From assembly GCF_003664255.1 (NCBI RefSeq), contig NZ_RCCV01000003.1, positions 682,001 to 746,000 of the forward strand: DNA of 64,000 bases, written 5' to 3'. Positions 8,418 through 18,444 of this stretch are shown piece by piece. Within the stretch, counting starts at the first letter, position 1, and each line of letters opens with the position of its first letter. The stretch comes from Micromonospora sp. M71_S20. GTDB taxonomy: Bacteria > Actinomycetota > Actinomycetes > Mycobacteriales > Micromonosporaceae. A model generated the notes under the pieces. That model did no database searches. It had not been told where the DNA came from and saw only the letters and a program-made list of their open reading frames with translations. The position numbers and the translations under genes are program-made.

Positions 8418-9745
8418 GCCGGCCGGAGCCCGTCGTGGCGGGTGCGGCGGCGAGCGGCCTGGGCGCGCGGGTGCAGCGGCTGCGCGCGGAACGGGGACTC
8501 ACGCAGCGCGCCCTGGCCGAGCCACGGTACACCGCGGCATACGTCTCCGCTGTGGAGAGCGGTCGCCGGGTGCCCTCCGCCGACGCCGTCGCCCACTTCG
8601 CCGAGCGGCTCGGCGTCACGCCCTCGGACCTGAACACCGGCCGCTCGCCGGCGGAGGTGGTGCGCCTGCGGCTGCGCCTGGCCGAGGCCGACCTGGCCGG
8701 CTCCGCCGACGAGACGGCCGCCGTCTGCCACGAGGTGGCCGAGGCCGCCGTCGAGCTGGCCGAGCCGGTGCTGGAAGCCCGGGCCCGGCTCGGCTTGGCG
8801 GGCGTGGCGCTGCGCCGCGACGACCCCGGTGCCGCGTCGGCCCAGCTCGACCGGGCGGAGCTTCTCCTGGCGGGGGCGCCCCCGCACGTGCGCGCCGAGG
8901 CTGCGGTCGGCCGGGCCGGGCTGGCATACCACGCCGGTGACCCGCGCTACGCCCGCTACCTGCTCACGGAGGCGCGGGACGCGCTGCTGCGCGACGGGTA
9001 CCCGGATCCGTCGGTCCTGCTGGTCCTGCACGCCGAGCTGGTGCGCTGCCACGTCGCACTCGGCGACGAGGAGGCGGCGGCGGAGGCCGCCACGCAGGCC
9101 CTGGCTCTGGCGGTGCTCGCCGCGCCGGCCCGGGTCGCCGATCTGCACCTGAGCGTCGCGTCCTCGTTGCTCGCGTCGGGGCGAACGGTGGAGGCCGCCG
9201 TCGCCGCCGAGCAGGCCCGCCAGGCGGCCCGGCAGGTCGCCATGCGGTGGCTGCTGGCGTGCTGTCACCGGGCCCGGGGTCAGGGGCGCCGGAGGGCCGG
9301 TGACCTGGCCGGCGCCCTCGGCGACCTGGCGAGGGCGCACACGGTGCTGACGGATGCCGGGCAGCCGGCGCTCGCCCGCGAGGTCGGGGTGGAGCTGGCG
9401 GAGGTCTACCACGCGCTGGGCCAGCCGGCGCGGGCCGAGGCCCTGTTGCGCGACGCCGTCGACCGCGGCGGCGACCCGTCGGTGGCGGCCCGCGCCGACC
9501 GGGTACGTGGCCTGCTGCGCGACGACGACGGCGACCGGGCCGGTGCGGAGCGGTACCTGCGGGCGGCGCTCGCCGGCTACCGGGCGGCCGGGCGGCGCCG
9601 GGAGTTGGCGGCGGTGGCATTGCTGCTGGCGGACCTGTTGGAGGGGTGGGGCCGCCCCGGAGACGCGATCGACCTGCTCCGCGAGGGGCTGCACCAGGTG
9701 GAGCAGCTCGGTGAGCGGGTCGCCGTGCTCCGCGCCACGGCCTGA
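8414..9745 (+). CDS. XRE-family HTH regulator with TPR repeats (second of pair)
   Basis: A 443-residue paralogue of the preceding gene. The HTH (LGARVQRLRAERGLTQRAL ... VPSADAVAHFAERLGVTPSDL) lines up residue by residue with that of the first copy, while the TPR part has diverged strongly. The GTG start overlaps the preceding stop. Divergence in the repeat domain but not the DNA-binding domain suggests similar operators with different ligands or partners; this is inference. A hairpin follows immediately. Confidence 0.85.
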   Translation: MSRPEPVVAGAAASGLGARVQRLRAERGLTQRALAEPRYTAAYVSAVESGRRVPSADAVAHFAERLGVTPSDLNTGRSPAEVVRLRLRLAEADLAGSADETAAVCHEVAEAAVELAEPVLEARARLGLAGVALRRDDPGAASAQLDRAELLLAGAPPHVRAEAAVGRAGLAYHAGDPRYARYLLTEARDALLRDGYPDPSVLLVLHAELVRCHVALGDEEAAAEAATQALALAVLAAPARVADLHLSVASSLLASGRTVEAAVAAEQARQAARQVAMRWLLACCHRARGQGRRRAGDLAGALGDLARAHTVLTDAGQPALAREVGVELAEVYHALGQPARAEALLRDAVDRGGDPSVAARADRVRGLLRDDDGDRAGAERYLRAALAGYRAAGRRRELAAVALLLADLLEGWGRPGDAIDLLREGLHQVEQLGERVAVLRATA

Positions 9746-9775
9746 GCCCTCGGCGACGGGAACGCCGCCGAGGGC
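9746..9775. terminator. Terminator after the XRE-TPR pair
   Basis: GCCCTCGGCG (9746-9755) and CGCCGAGGGC (9766-9775) are perfect 10-bp arms starting on the base after the stop. It lies between convergent genes and may serve both directions. Confidence 0.65.
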
Positions 9776-9872
9776 CCTTCGGGCGGGCCGTCGGGCCGGC
9801 CCGCCTGCGGACCGGGTCACCCGCCCGTTCGCCATCCCGTCGGCGGACGGGCGACCGCTCCACGGTCGTGCG

Positions 9873-10715
9873 TCAGTCCCGGGCCCAGAGCGCCGGCGCG
9901 TTCGGCGGCTCCCAGCCGGGCTGGGCGGTGTGCGCCTGCAGGCAGCGGTAACCGCCCCCGCCGTAGGTGACCCGGGCGCCGGCCGGGTACGCGGTGCCGG
10001 CCGCCCAGGTACCGCCGGGTGCGGTGCCGGTCGGCGTGGGTGTGGGACCGGAGGTCACGTTGAGGACGAAGTCGAAGCTCGCCTCCCGGCCGCCGTTCGC
10101 CGTGCGTACCGTCATCAGCAGCGCGGGGTCGAAGAGCGTGTCCGTGCTGTTGCGGGGCTCGCCGGGGAAGTACAGCTGGGTGGTGAGCACCGGCCGGTTC
10201 GGCGCCTGCGCCTTGACGTGGATGTGCCGCGTCCGTCCGGGATAGAGGCCCGGCACGATCGTGCTGAGCCGGTACGCGCCCGACGCGTCGGTGAACTGGT
10301 GGCCGCGCAGCCGGTAGCCGATGTTGTCGTAGCCGCCGTTGGTGTCGGCCTGCCAGAAGTCCAGCAGCACGTCGGGGAGCGGCCGGCAGTCCAGCCCGAA
10401 GACGTGGCCGGTGACCGTGAGTCGGGTGCCGACCGTGCCGGCCTCGACCAGCGAGGATCGGCGCGGTGAGTTCGGCTTGAAGTAGGGGCCCTCCATCTGC
10501 GCCGGCGTCGGGTCGTCGCCGTCGTCGCAGTACGGGGTGAGGGGCGGTGCCGACGCGGGGTCGGCCGTCCTCGCGCCCACCGCCCGCGCGGCGCCGGTGA
10601 CGAGGAACGGGGCGGGCAGGGCCAGTGCCGCCGCCCGCAGCACGCTCTTGCGTGTCACGCCGCCGTGGGGGCGGACATCGTCTGGCTCCCGTGCGTCGCT
10701 GGCTGCACCGTTCAT
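9873..10715 (-). CDS. Secreted intradiol dioxygenase with C-terminal carbohydrate-binding module
   Basis: A 280-residue exported enzyme of the intradiol ring-cleavage dioxygenase fold, which opens catechol-type rings with Fe(III). The iron ligands can be placed as Y129 (NGGYDN), Y158 (PGLYPG), H164 and H166 (RHIHV). An N-terminal export signal is visible (TRKSVLRAAALALPAPFLVTG region). After a Pro/Thr linker, the last ~47 residues form a CBM5/12-like module (YRCLQAHTAQPGWEPPN). This layout is known from a secreted Streptomyces dioxygenase (SACTE_2871) that acts on lignin-derived catechols. The module is almost the same as in the protease at 12.0-13.4 kb. The AraC gene upstream on the same strand is a likely regulator. 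Confidence 0.88.
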   Translation of the reverse strand: MNGAASDAREPDDVRPHGGVTRKSVLRAAALALPAPFLVTGAARAVGARTADPASAPPLTPYCDDGDDPTPAQMEGPYFKPNSPRRSSLVEAGTVGTRLTVTGHVFGLDCRPLPDVLLDFWQADTNGGYDNIGYRLRGHQFTDASGAYRLSTIVPGLYPGRTRHIHVKAQAPNRPVLTTQLYFPGEPRNSTDTLFDPALLMTVRTANGGREASFDFVLNVTSGPTPTPTGTAPGGTWAAGTAYPAGARVTYGGGGYRCLQAHTAQPGWEPPNAPALWARD

Positions 10716-10841
10716 GAGCGTTCCTCCTGGTGGGCAACGGGTGTCGGGGCCCGGCCGGCCCGGGAAGTCCCGGCACGTCCGGGCGGGCCGGCGCGGCCGG
10801 CGACCCGACGCTATTGACGGACGTCGGGATGCGTCGATGTG

Positions 10842-11831
10842 TCAGCCGGCGGAATCGTGGTGTTTTCCGCCGTGCCGGCGGAACGCGCCGGGGGAGTCGC
10901 CGGCCTCCCGGCGGAAGAACCGGCAGAAGTAGGCGGGGTCGGCGAAGCCGAGCCGCTCGGCGATCGCGGCCACGGTGAGGTCGGTCCGGGTCAGCAGGCG
11001 TTTCGCCTCCAGGACCCGGGCCCCGCGGATCAGCCGGGCCGGGGTGGCGCCGGTGGCCAGCGGGACCGCGTCGTTGAGGTGGCGCTCCGACACGCCGATG
11101 CGACGGGCGTACGCGCGGGGAGGCTGGCCGACGAGGTCCGGCTCGCCGAGCAGTTCCTCGAAGCGGCGGGCGATCGCGGCGGCGCGCTGGTTGCGGGTGC
11201 CCGGCCCGGGCGGCGGGCCGGGGGTCGGGCCCGTGGGCCGGGACCGGCGCACCTCGGTGAGCAGCAGGTGCAGGTAGGCGCGCAGGGTGCTCGCCCGGCC
11301 GGGCCCACCCCGGCGGTACTCGGCCGTCGTCCAGCGCATCAGGGTGGCGATCCGCCTCGCCTGCGTGTCGTCGCGTGGGCGCCAGGAGCGGTGTCCCGAG
11401 CGGTGCAGCGCGTCGCGGTCGGCCGGGAAGGTCAGCAGGAATTCGGCGGCGCAGAGCAGCACGTGCCCGCGTAGGTCGCGCTGGTCCTGCCAGTGGTGCA
11501 CCTGGCCGGGCGTGACGACGAACAGGTGAGGCGGCCGGACGGGGTGGGCGTCGAGGTCGATGACGTGCGTGGCCCGCCCGTGGGTCACGTACACCAGCTC
11601 GTAGAAGACGTGCCGGTGCGGGAAGTCGGCGCGGGAGAGCGGGCCGATCTCCTCGAAGGACCCGACGGCGAAGGGCAGCTCGTCCGGGGCGGGCACCGCC
11701 AGGTCGTGCCGGGGCAGCGCCGGCGACGGGCCGGTCACCGGACTCGAGGAGCGGGTGGCCGGCCCGGGGGCCGTGGCGGGTCGTGAGGGGACGGTCCTGG
11801 TCCGGGGGTCGTACGGGCGCGGCGGGGACAC
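10842..11831 (-). CDS. AraC-family transcriptional regulator
   Basis: A 329-residue regulator with an N-terminal cupin-like sensing domain (HRHVFYELVYVTHGRATHVI, LFVVTPGQVHHWQ) and a C-terminal double HTH of AraC type (YARRIGVSERHLNDAV; LTVAAIAERLGFADPAYFCRFFRREAGDSPGAFRR). It lies 126 bp upstream of the dioxygenase on the same strand and is divergent from the protease, so it could control either or both. The first ~45 residues are low-complexity, and the true start may be further in. Confidence 0.88.
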   Translation of the reverse strand: MSPPRPYDPRTRTVPSRPATAPGPATRSSSPVTGPSPALPRHDLAVPAPDELPFAVGSFEEIGPLSRADFPHRHVFYELVYVTHGRATHVIDLDAHPVRPPHLFVVTPGQVHHWQDQRDLRGHVLLCAAEFLLTFPADRDALHRSGHRSWRPRDDTQARRIATLMRWTTAEYRRGGPGRASTLRAYLHLLLTEVRRSRPTGPTPGPPPGPGTRNQRAAAIARRFEELLGEPDLVGQPPRAYARRIGVSERHLNDAVPLATGATPARLIRGARVLEAKRLLTRTDLTVAAIAERLGFADPAYFCRFFRREAGDSPGAFRRHGGKHHDSAG

Positions 11832-11928
11832 GGGCGGCTCCGTTCGCGGTGCAGGGACGGGTGGCGATCGGTCGCGACCTGTATTGACGGCGTCGGATGT
11901 CTAACCTACGGTGAGGGCAACACAGTTA

Positions 11929-11944
11929 ACAACATTTGTTGTTG
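11929..11944. promoter_or_regulatory. Palindrome in the araC / protease divergent region
   Basis: AACAACA-TT-TGTTGTT, a perfect AT-rich inverted repeat with 7-bp arms standing out in very GC-rich DNA, about 100 bases upstream of each gene start. Candidate operator for the adjacent AraC protein or another regulator of the secreted protease. Confidence 0.45.
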
Positions 11945-12048
11945 CGTCTGTAGCGCATCGCCACCGCCCCGCCGTACGGCACTCGCGTGCCTGCTCAGGC
12001 GGGCCTGATCCGACCCTCCACATCGTTCTGACCGCGAGGAGACCCCCC

Positions 12049-13389
12049 ATGCTCCGACGACCAGCCACCGTGGCGGCAACTACCCTGAGTGCTGCCGCTC
12101 TGGTGCTGACCATGGCCCTGGCCACCCAGGCCGGCGCCGACACCACCCCCACCCCGACCGCGCCGGCCGCCGGTTCCGACGGCGTCGCGCCGGAGATGTT
12201 CGCCGCCCTGCAACGGGACCTTCGGCTGACCCCGGACCAGGCCCGCGCCCGCCTGGCGGTCGACGATCGCGCCAGCCGCGCGCAGCAGGTGCTGCGGACC
12301 ACGCTCGGTGCCGGCTACGGCGGCACCTGGGTCACCGCCGAAGGGGCCGCCGTGGCGGTCGGCGTCACCCGCGCCGCCGACGCCGACCCCGTCCGCGCCC
12401 TCGGCGCTGTCCCGGTCCCGGTCACCTACGGCGAGGACACCCTGCACGCGGCGGTTGACCGGCTGAACCGCCGGGCCGCCGCCGCGCCGGCCACCGTGGT
12501 CGGCTGGTACGCCGACCTTCCCGGCAACTCCGTCGTGGTGCTGGCCCGCGACGGCGGCTCGGCCGCGGCCCGGTCCTTCGCCGCGGCGGCGGGGGTGCCG
12601 GCCGGCGCGGTGCGGGTCCAGGCCAGCACCGAGAACCCGAGGCCGTACGCCGACGTGATCGGTGGCAACGCCTACTACACCGGCGGCAGCCGGTGCTCGG
12701 TCGGGTTCTCCGTCAACGGCGGGTTCGTCACCGCCGGGCACTGCGGCCGGGTCGGCGCCCGCACCTCCCAGCCCGGTGGCACCGTCCGCGGCTCCACCTT
12801 CCCGGGCCGCGACTACGCCTGGGTGCAGGTGGACGCCGGGAACACCCCGCGCGGGCTGGTGAACGACTACCGCGGCGGCACGGTCACGGTGGCGGGCAGC
12901 GTCGAGGCGGCCGTGGGGGCGGCGGTCTGCCGGTCCGGCTCCACCACCGGCTGGCGCTGCGGCACCATCCAGCAGAAGAACGCCTCGGTGACCTACCCGG
13001 AGGGCACCGTCACCGGGCTGACCCGGAGCAACGCCTGCGCCGAGCCGGGCGACTCCGGCGGCTCGTGGATCTCCGGCGACCAGGCCCAGGGGGTCACCTC
13101 GGGCGGCTCCGGCAACTGCACCACCGGCGGGACGATGTACTTCCAGCCGGTCAACGCGATCCTGGCGGCGTACGGGCTGAGCCTCGTCACCGCCGGCGGC
13201 CCCGCGCCGACCCCCACGCCCACCTCGACCGGCAACCCGCCCGGCGGCACGACCTGGCAGGTCGGCACCGGATACGCCGCTGGCGCGACGGTGAGCTACG
13301 CGGGCCAGTCGTACCGCTGCCTGCAGGGACACACCGCCCAGCCGGGCTGGGAGCCGCCGAACGTGCCGGCGCTCTGGCAGCGGGTCTGA
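12049..13389 (+). CDS. Secreted S1 (streptogrisin-type) serine protease with pro-domain and CBM
   Basis: A 446-residue secreted protease. A signal peptide (ending near residue 30, TQAGA) is followed by an alpha-lytic-protease-type pro-region (to about 195) that guides folding, then a chymotrypsin-like catalytic domain with triad H231 (TAGHCG), D255 (GRDYAWV) and S336 (GDSGGSW). Cysteine pairs are as in streptogrisins. A Thr/Pro linker leads to a 48-residue CBM5/12-like module nearly equal to that of the dioxygenase. The ATG at 12049 is chosen because GAGGAGA lies just upstream and the signal peptide begins there. Probably degrades protein on chitin, cell-wall or plant matter. Confidence 0.93.
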   Translation: MLRRPATVAATTLSAAALVLTMALATQAGADTTPTPTAPAAGSDGVAPEMFAALQRDLRLTPDQARARLAVDDRASRAQQVLRTTLGAGYGGTWVTAEGAAVAVGVTRAADADPVRALGAVPVPVTYGEDTLHAAVDRLNRRAAAAPATVVGWYADLPGNSVVVLARDGGSAAARSFAAAAGVPAGAVRVQASTENPRPYADVIGGNAYYTGGSRCSVGFSVNGGFVTAGHCGRVGARTSQPGGTVRGSTFPGRDYAWVQVDAGNTPRGLVNDYRGGTVTVAGSVEAAVGAAVCRSGSTTGWRCGTIQQKNASVTYPEGTVTGLTRSNACAEPGDSGGSWISGDQAQGVTSGGSGNCTTGGTMYFQPVNAILAAYGLSLVTAGGPAPTPTPTSTGNPPGGTTWQVGTGYAAGATVSYAGQSYRCLQGHTAQPGWEPPNVPALWQRV

Positions 13390-13415
13390 CCGCCGCCGCT
13401 CCGCCACGCGTACGC

Positions 13416-13448
13416 GCCACGGGCCCGGTCACCGACCGGGCCCGTGGC
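13416..13448. terminator. Strong bidirectional hairpin between convergent genes
   Basis: Perfect 14-bp arms GCCACGGGCCCGGT (13416-13429) and ACCGGGCCCGTGGC (13435-13448) with a five-base loop, between the protease and the metallopeptidase, which converge here. Confidence 0.75.
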
Positions 13449-13510
13449 CTGCCTGTGCGGGAGGTGGCGGCGTGCTCGCCGGGGCCCGCCGTCTCCCGCC
13501 CGACGGGGGG

Positions 13511-14428
13511 TCAGAGGCTGCCGCGGAAGGTGTCGCAGGACTTCGGGTCGCCGGTGGAGTAGCCCCGGGTGAACCACTCCTTGCGCTCGGCGGAGGAGCC
13601 GTGGGTGAACTCGTCCGGGTTCACCGGCCGGTTGGCCCGCTTGGAGATGGCGTCGTCGCCGATCTTCTCGGCGGTGTCGATGGCCTGCTGGATGTCCTGC
13701 TCGCTGATGCTGGTGAAGATCTTCTGGCCGCTCGCGTCGGCGGTGCCGGTGGCGTTCTTCGCCCAGGCGCCGGCGTAGCAGTCGGCCTGCAACTCCAGCT
13801 TCACCGAGAGCGCGTTCGCGTTGTCCGGGTCGCGCTGCTGCTGGCGGCGCATCTGGGCCTCGGTGCCGAGGAGGTCCTGCACGTGGTGGCCGTACTCGTG
13901 GGCGAGCACGTACGGCTGGGCGAACTCGCCTTCGGCGCCGAGCTGCTGGGCGAGCACCTGGTAGAAGGTGAGGTCGATGTAGACGAGGTCGTCGGCGGGG
14001 CAGTAGAACGGGCCGACACCGGAGTCGGCCTGCCCGCAGGCGGTGTTGACGCCCTGGCTGAAGAACACCGTCCGGGACGGGCGGTACTGCTCGCCGAACG
14101 CCTCGGGCAGGGCCTTCTGCCAGTACGCCTGGATGGAGTTGACGTAGAGGGCGTTGCGGCAGTCGAGCTGCTGGAGCGCGTCCTCGGCCGAGCACTTCTG
14201 CTCCAGCGACGTGTTGTCGCCCTGCGGCTCGTCGCCGCCGTTGGTGGCCGCGTTCAGGCCGAAGCCGCCGCCGACGAGCGCGACGAGCACCGCGATGACG
14301 AGGCCGACGATGCCGCCCCGGCCGCCGCCGATCGGGATGGGGATGCCGCCCAGCCCACCGCCCCCGCCGGATCCTCGGCGGTCGTCCACCTGGCTGGTGT
14401 CGATCCGCGCGTTCTCGTTCAGCTCCAT
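13511..14428 (-). CDS. ypfJ: YpfJ-family neutral zinc metallopeptidase
   Basis: A 305-residue membrane-anchored protein. After a short cytoplasmic Gly-rich part there is one membrane segment (about 39-57, GIVGLVIAVLVALVGGGFGL), then an external zincin domain with the active-site helix H177-E178-x2-H181 (VLAHEYGHHVQ). Downstream KELFTHG-like sequence typical of the family appears as KEWFTRGYSTGDPKSCDTF. The ATG at 14428 is chosen because the protein matches family length from there; the frame is open upstream but has no membrane or domain features. Substrate unknown. Confidence 0.88.
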   Translation of the reverse strand: MELNENARIDTSQVDDRRGSGGGGGLGGIPIPIGGGRGGIVGLVIAVLVALVGGGFGLNAATNGGDEPQGDNTSLEQKCSAEDALQQLDCRNALYVNSIQAYWQKALPEAFGEQYRPSRTVFFSQGVNTACGQADSGVGPFYCPADDLVYIDLTFYQVLAQQLGAEGEFAQPYVLAHEYGHHVQDLLGTEAQMRRQQQRDPDNANALSVKLELQADCYAGAWAKNATGTADASGQKIFTSISEQDIQQAIDTAEKIGDDAISKRANRPVNPDEFTHGSSAERKEWFTRGYSTGDPKSCDTFRGSL

Positions 14429-14562
14429 GTCAACCCCGATCACCGTTTTGATCCGTCTTGGTGGTTGCGGTACCGGACCGGGTCCGGACGGCGTTTCGGT
14501 ACCCGATGATCTTGATCGGTAATCCGGCGGGGCGGTCCGGCGGCGCCCGGTACACTTGCCCC

Positions 14563-14583
14563 GTGCTGCTCTGCGAAGGCTGA
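14563..14583 (+). promoter_or_regulatory. Possible leaderless upstream ORF (MLLCEG) before the ABC-F gene
   Basis: A GTG at 14563 opens a six-codon reading frame (Met-Leu-Leu-Cys-Glu-Gly-stop). A -10-like TACACT lies at 14551-14556, putting a transcription start at or next to the GTG, which is the layout of leaderless actinobacterial mRNAs. GC-rich self-complementary sequence follows before the ABC-F ATG at 14673. This could be a translation-attenuation leader, but a six-codon ORF can occur by chance. Confidence 0.3.
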
Positions 14584-14672
14584 ACCGCCCCGCGCCGACG
14601 GGCCTCGTGCTCGCCGGCGCTTTCGCGTGCCCTGAGTCAGCCCTTCCAGACCCCGAGAGCGAGTCCTCCGAC

Positions 14673-16277
<1,605 letters not shown>

Positions 16278-16299
16278 CCCACGCACTCTGACCCGCCCC

Positions 16300-16322
16300 G
16301 GTCCTGGTCCTGGTCCTGGTCC
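16300..16322. repeat. Hexanucleotide repeat (GGTCCT), about four copies
   Basis: GGTCCT is repeated three times in register with a truncated fourth copy, in the intergenic space after the ABC-F gene. Simple slippage repeat; no function is evident. Confidence 0.6.
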
Positions 16323-16383
16323 GTCGACCATGAGGCTGTCGCACTCCGCCCCTGCGTGTCGCGACGGAAACTTCATGATCGAC
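16323..16383. repeat. REP-like intergenic inverted repeat
   Basis: GTCGACCATGA (16323-16333) and TCATGATCGAC (16373-16383) pair at 10 of 11 positions across a 39-base centre. The element lies between convergent genes. Its architecture resembles the inverted repeats at 37544 and 42819, suggesting scattered REP-type sequences. Confidence 0.45.
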
Positions 16384-16452
16384 CCGGCGGGGTGACCCCG
16401 GTGGGGCGACTCGGCGGGGGTCCAGTGGGGTGGGTGCGGGTGGGTCGTGCAG

Positions 16453-17052
16453 TCAGCGCAGGAGGTCGCGCAGGTGGGGCAGGATGCCCGAGGTGGCCAG
16501 GATGACCACGCCGATGGCGATGAAGATCGCCGGTACGAGCCAGTGGCCGGCGCGCCCGACCAGCCCCGTGACCCGGGGGTGGTTGCCGAGCCAGGCGCCG
16601 GCCGCACACCACAGCGCGATGAGCACCACGAAGACCAGCAGGAAGACCGCGCTGTCCGCCGGGCCGAGCGCCCGGAACACCGGTACGTAGACGGCGATGT
16701 TGTCGGCGCCGTTGGCGATCGTCACCCCGGCCACGCCGACGGTGGAGCCCACCACCGCGGGTGTCTCGTCGGCGCCGCGGTCGAGCAGCGCGCGGACGCC
16801 GAGAGCGACCGGCAGCAGGCCGAGCAGCCCCGTCCAGGGGTCGGGCACCACCAGGAGCCCGGCCGCGACCACGGCGCTGGCCAGGGCGAGGGCGCCGATG
16901 CCCAGGTACTGCCCGGCGACGATCTGCCAGGGCCGGGGGCGGCCTGTGGTGCGGGCGGCGACGAAGAGCAGCGTCAGGACGACGATGTCGTCGATGTCGG
17001 TGGCGGCGAACACCACGGCGGCGCCGGCGGCGGTGCCCAACAGGTCGATCAC
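16453..17052 (-). CDS. CadD-family cation (cadmium) resistance transporter
   Basis: A 199-residue membrane protein with five or six hydrophobic helices and the two motifs that mark the CadD family: FAATDIDDIVVLTLLF near the N-terminus and TIANGADNIAVYVPVF in the middle, with Asp and Asn residues in the membrane likely handling the cation. The start is the GTG at 17052, which matches the usual family N-terminus; another GTG eight codons upstream (17076) is also possible. The named substrate comes from staphylococcal CadD; the natural substrate here is unknown. Confidence 0.8.
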   Translation of the reverse strand: MIDLLGTAAGAAVVFAATDIDDIVVLTLLFVAARTTGRPRPWQIVAGQYLGIGALALASAVVAAGLLVVPDPWTGLLGLLPVALGVRALLDRGADETPAVVGSTVGVAGVTIANGADNIAVYVPVFRALGPADSAVFLLVFVVLIALWCAAGAWLGNHPRVTGLVGRAGHWLVPAIFIAIGVVILATSGILPHLRDLLR

Positions 17053-17298
17053 GCCAGCAGGGTACGGGCGGGCCACCCGCCGAGCCCGCTGAGCCCGCCG
17101 AGTCCGCCGCGCAGGCCGAGTCTGCCGCGCGTGGTGCGGGCGGGCGTCGCGGAGGTCGGGAGCATCACGCTATCGGGAAGCTGACATTGCATAGCGTGTC
17201 GGTTGGCGAAGAGTTGATATCTGGCGCATGATCGTTCGAGGCGGTCTAATAGGTGGGACCGTATCCGAACCGCACAGTCTGGGACGTGAGGACACAGC

Positions 17299-17526
17299 AT
17301 GGCAGCCACTGGCACAGCCACCAGCACTGAGAAGGGTCGCCGGATCGTCGGAGCCGAGCGTCAGACGCTCGCCAAGGACCTGGTAAAGCGGTACACCTCG
17401 GGTGAGAGCATCCGCGCGCTCGCGGCCTCGACCGGCCGTTCCTACGGGTTCATCCACCGGGTGCTCACCGAGTCCGGGGTTCAGCTGCGGCAGCGTGGCG
17501 GCGCCCGACGCCGCAAGAAGGCGTGA
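17299..17526 (+). CDS. Small helix-turn-helix protein
   Basis: A 75-residue basic protein with one HTH (LAKDLVKRYTSGESIRALA, then STGRSYGFIHRVL) and a C-terminal Arg/Lys-rich tail (GGARRRKKA). Very similar short proteins are widespread in actinomycetes. It is probably a DNA-binding regulator or nucleoid-associated factor; its targets are not known to me. It stands alone, with 222 bases of upstream sequence. Confidence 0.8.
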   Translation: MAATGTATSTEKGRRIVGAERQTLAKDLVKRYTSGESIRALAASTGRSYGFIHRVLTESGVQLRQRGGARRRKKA

Positions 17527-17572
17527 CCCGCCCACCAGCGTCGTCCATCAGCGCCGCTCCCCGGGTCGCTCG

Positions 17573-18340
17573 GTGACCGCCGAGGCGACCGGGGTCCGGC
17601 TGGAATGCGACGGGCCGGTTGCGACGGTCACGTTGTGCCGGCCCGACGTGCTCAACGCGCAGACCCCGGCGATGTGGCGCGCGATGAGCGACTTCTCGCG
17701 GGACCTCCCCGGCGACGTCCGCGTCGTGGTCGTACGCGGCGAGGGGCGGGCGTTCTCCGCCGGCCTCGACCTGTCGGTGGCCGGAGCCTCCGGCCCGGGG
17801 TCGTTCGCCGAGCTGGCCACCCTGCCCGAGCAGGAGTGCGCCGACCGGATCGCGGAGTACCAGGGCGGTTTCACCTGGCTGCACCGTCCCGACGTCGTCT
17901 CCGTCGCCGCCGTGCAGGGGCACGCGATCGGCGCCGGCTTCCAGCTGGCGCTCGCCTGCGACCTGCGCGTGCTCGCCGAGGACGCGAAGCTCTCCATGGC
18001 CGAGGTGACGCTCGGCCTGGTACCGGATCTCGCCGGCACCGGCCGCCTGGTCGACCTGGTCGGCTACAGCCGTGCGCTGGAGATCTGCGCGACCGGCCGG
18101 CGGATGGACGCCGCCGAGGCGGACCGGATCGGCCTGGCCACCCTGGTGGTGCCGAACGCCGAGCTGGGCGCCGCGGTGCGTGACCTGACCGCCGGGCTGC
18201 TGGCCAACGACCGCAACGCGGTGGTGGAGATCAAGGCCCTGCTGGCCGGCGCGACCGGTCGGTCCGCCGCGGACCAGCAGCGGGCCGAGCGGGAGGCGCA
18301 GACCCGCCGGCTGCGTGATCTCGCCGGGCGGGGAGAGTAA
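17573..18340 (+). CDS. Enoyl-CoA hydratase/isomerase family protein
   Basis: A 255-residue crotonase-fold enzyme. The two oxyanion-hole segments are visible (GRAFSAGLDLS and GHAIGAGFQLALACDLR), as is the AEVTLGLVPD region that normally carries a catalytic acid. It likely acts on enoyl-CoA or related acyl-CoA substrates in the cytosol. The GTG at 17573 is chosen because the crotonase domain starts there; the frame upstream overlaps the HTH gene. The crotonase family is diverse, so the exact reaction is not assigned. Confidence 0.88.
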   Translation: MTAEATGVRLECDGPVATVTLCRPDVLNAQTPAMWRAMSDFSRDLPGDVRVVVVRGEGRAFSAGLDLSVAGASGPGSFAELATLPEQECADRIAEYQGGFTWLHRPDVVSVAAVQGHAIGAGFQLALACDLRVLAEDAKLSMAEVTLGLVPDLAGTGRLVDLVGYSRALEICATGRRMDAAEADRIGLATLVVPNAELGAAVRDLTAGLLANDRNAVVEIKALLAGATGRSAADQQRAEREAQTRRLRDLAGRGE

Positions 18341-18444
18341 GTAGTAAGGACCGTTCGGGAAGATCAGGGTTACGGCCGAGGTTGTCAGAGTCGTCGGGAG
18401 AATTGACCTGACGGTGCGGTCAGCCCGACGACCCGGAGGTGAAC

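Noticed and set aside
18439..18444. Alternative GTG start of the ABC exporter
   Set aside because: This GTG overlaps the GGAGG ribosome site; the GTG six bases later has the right spacing.
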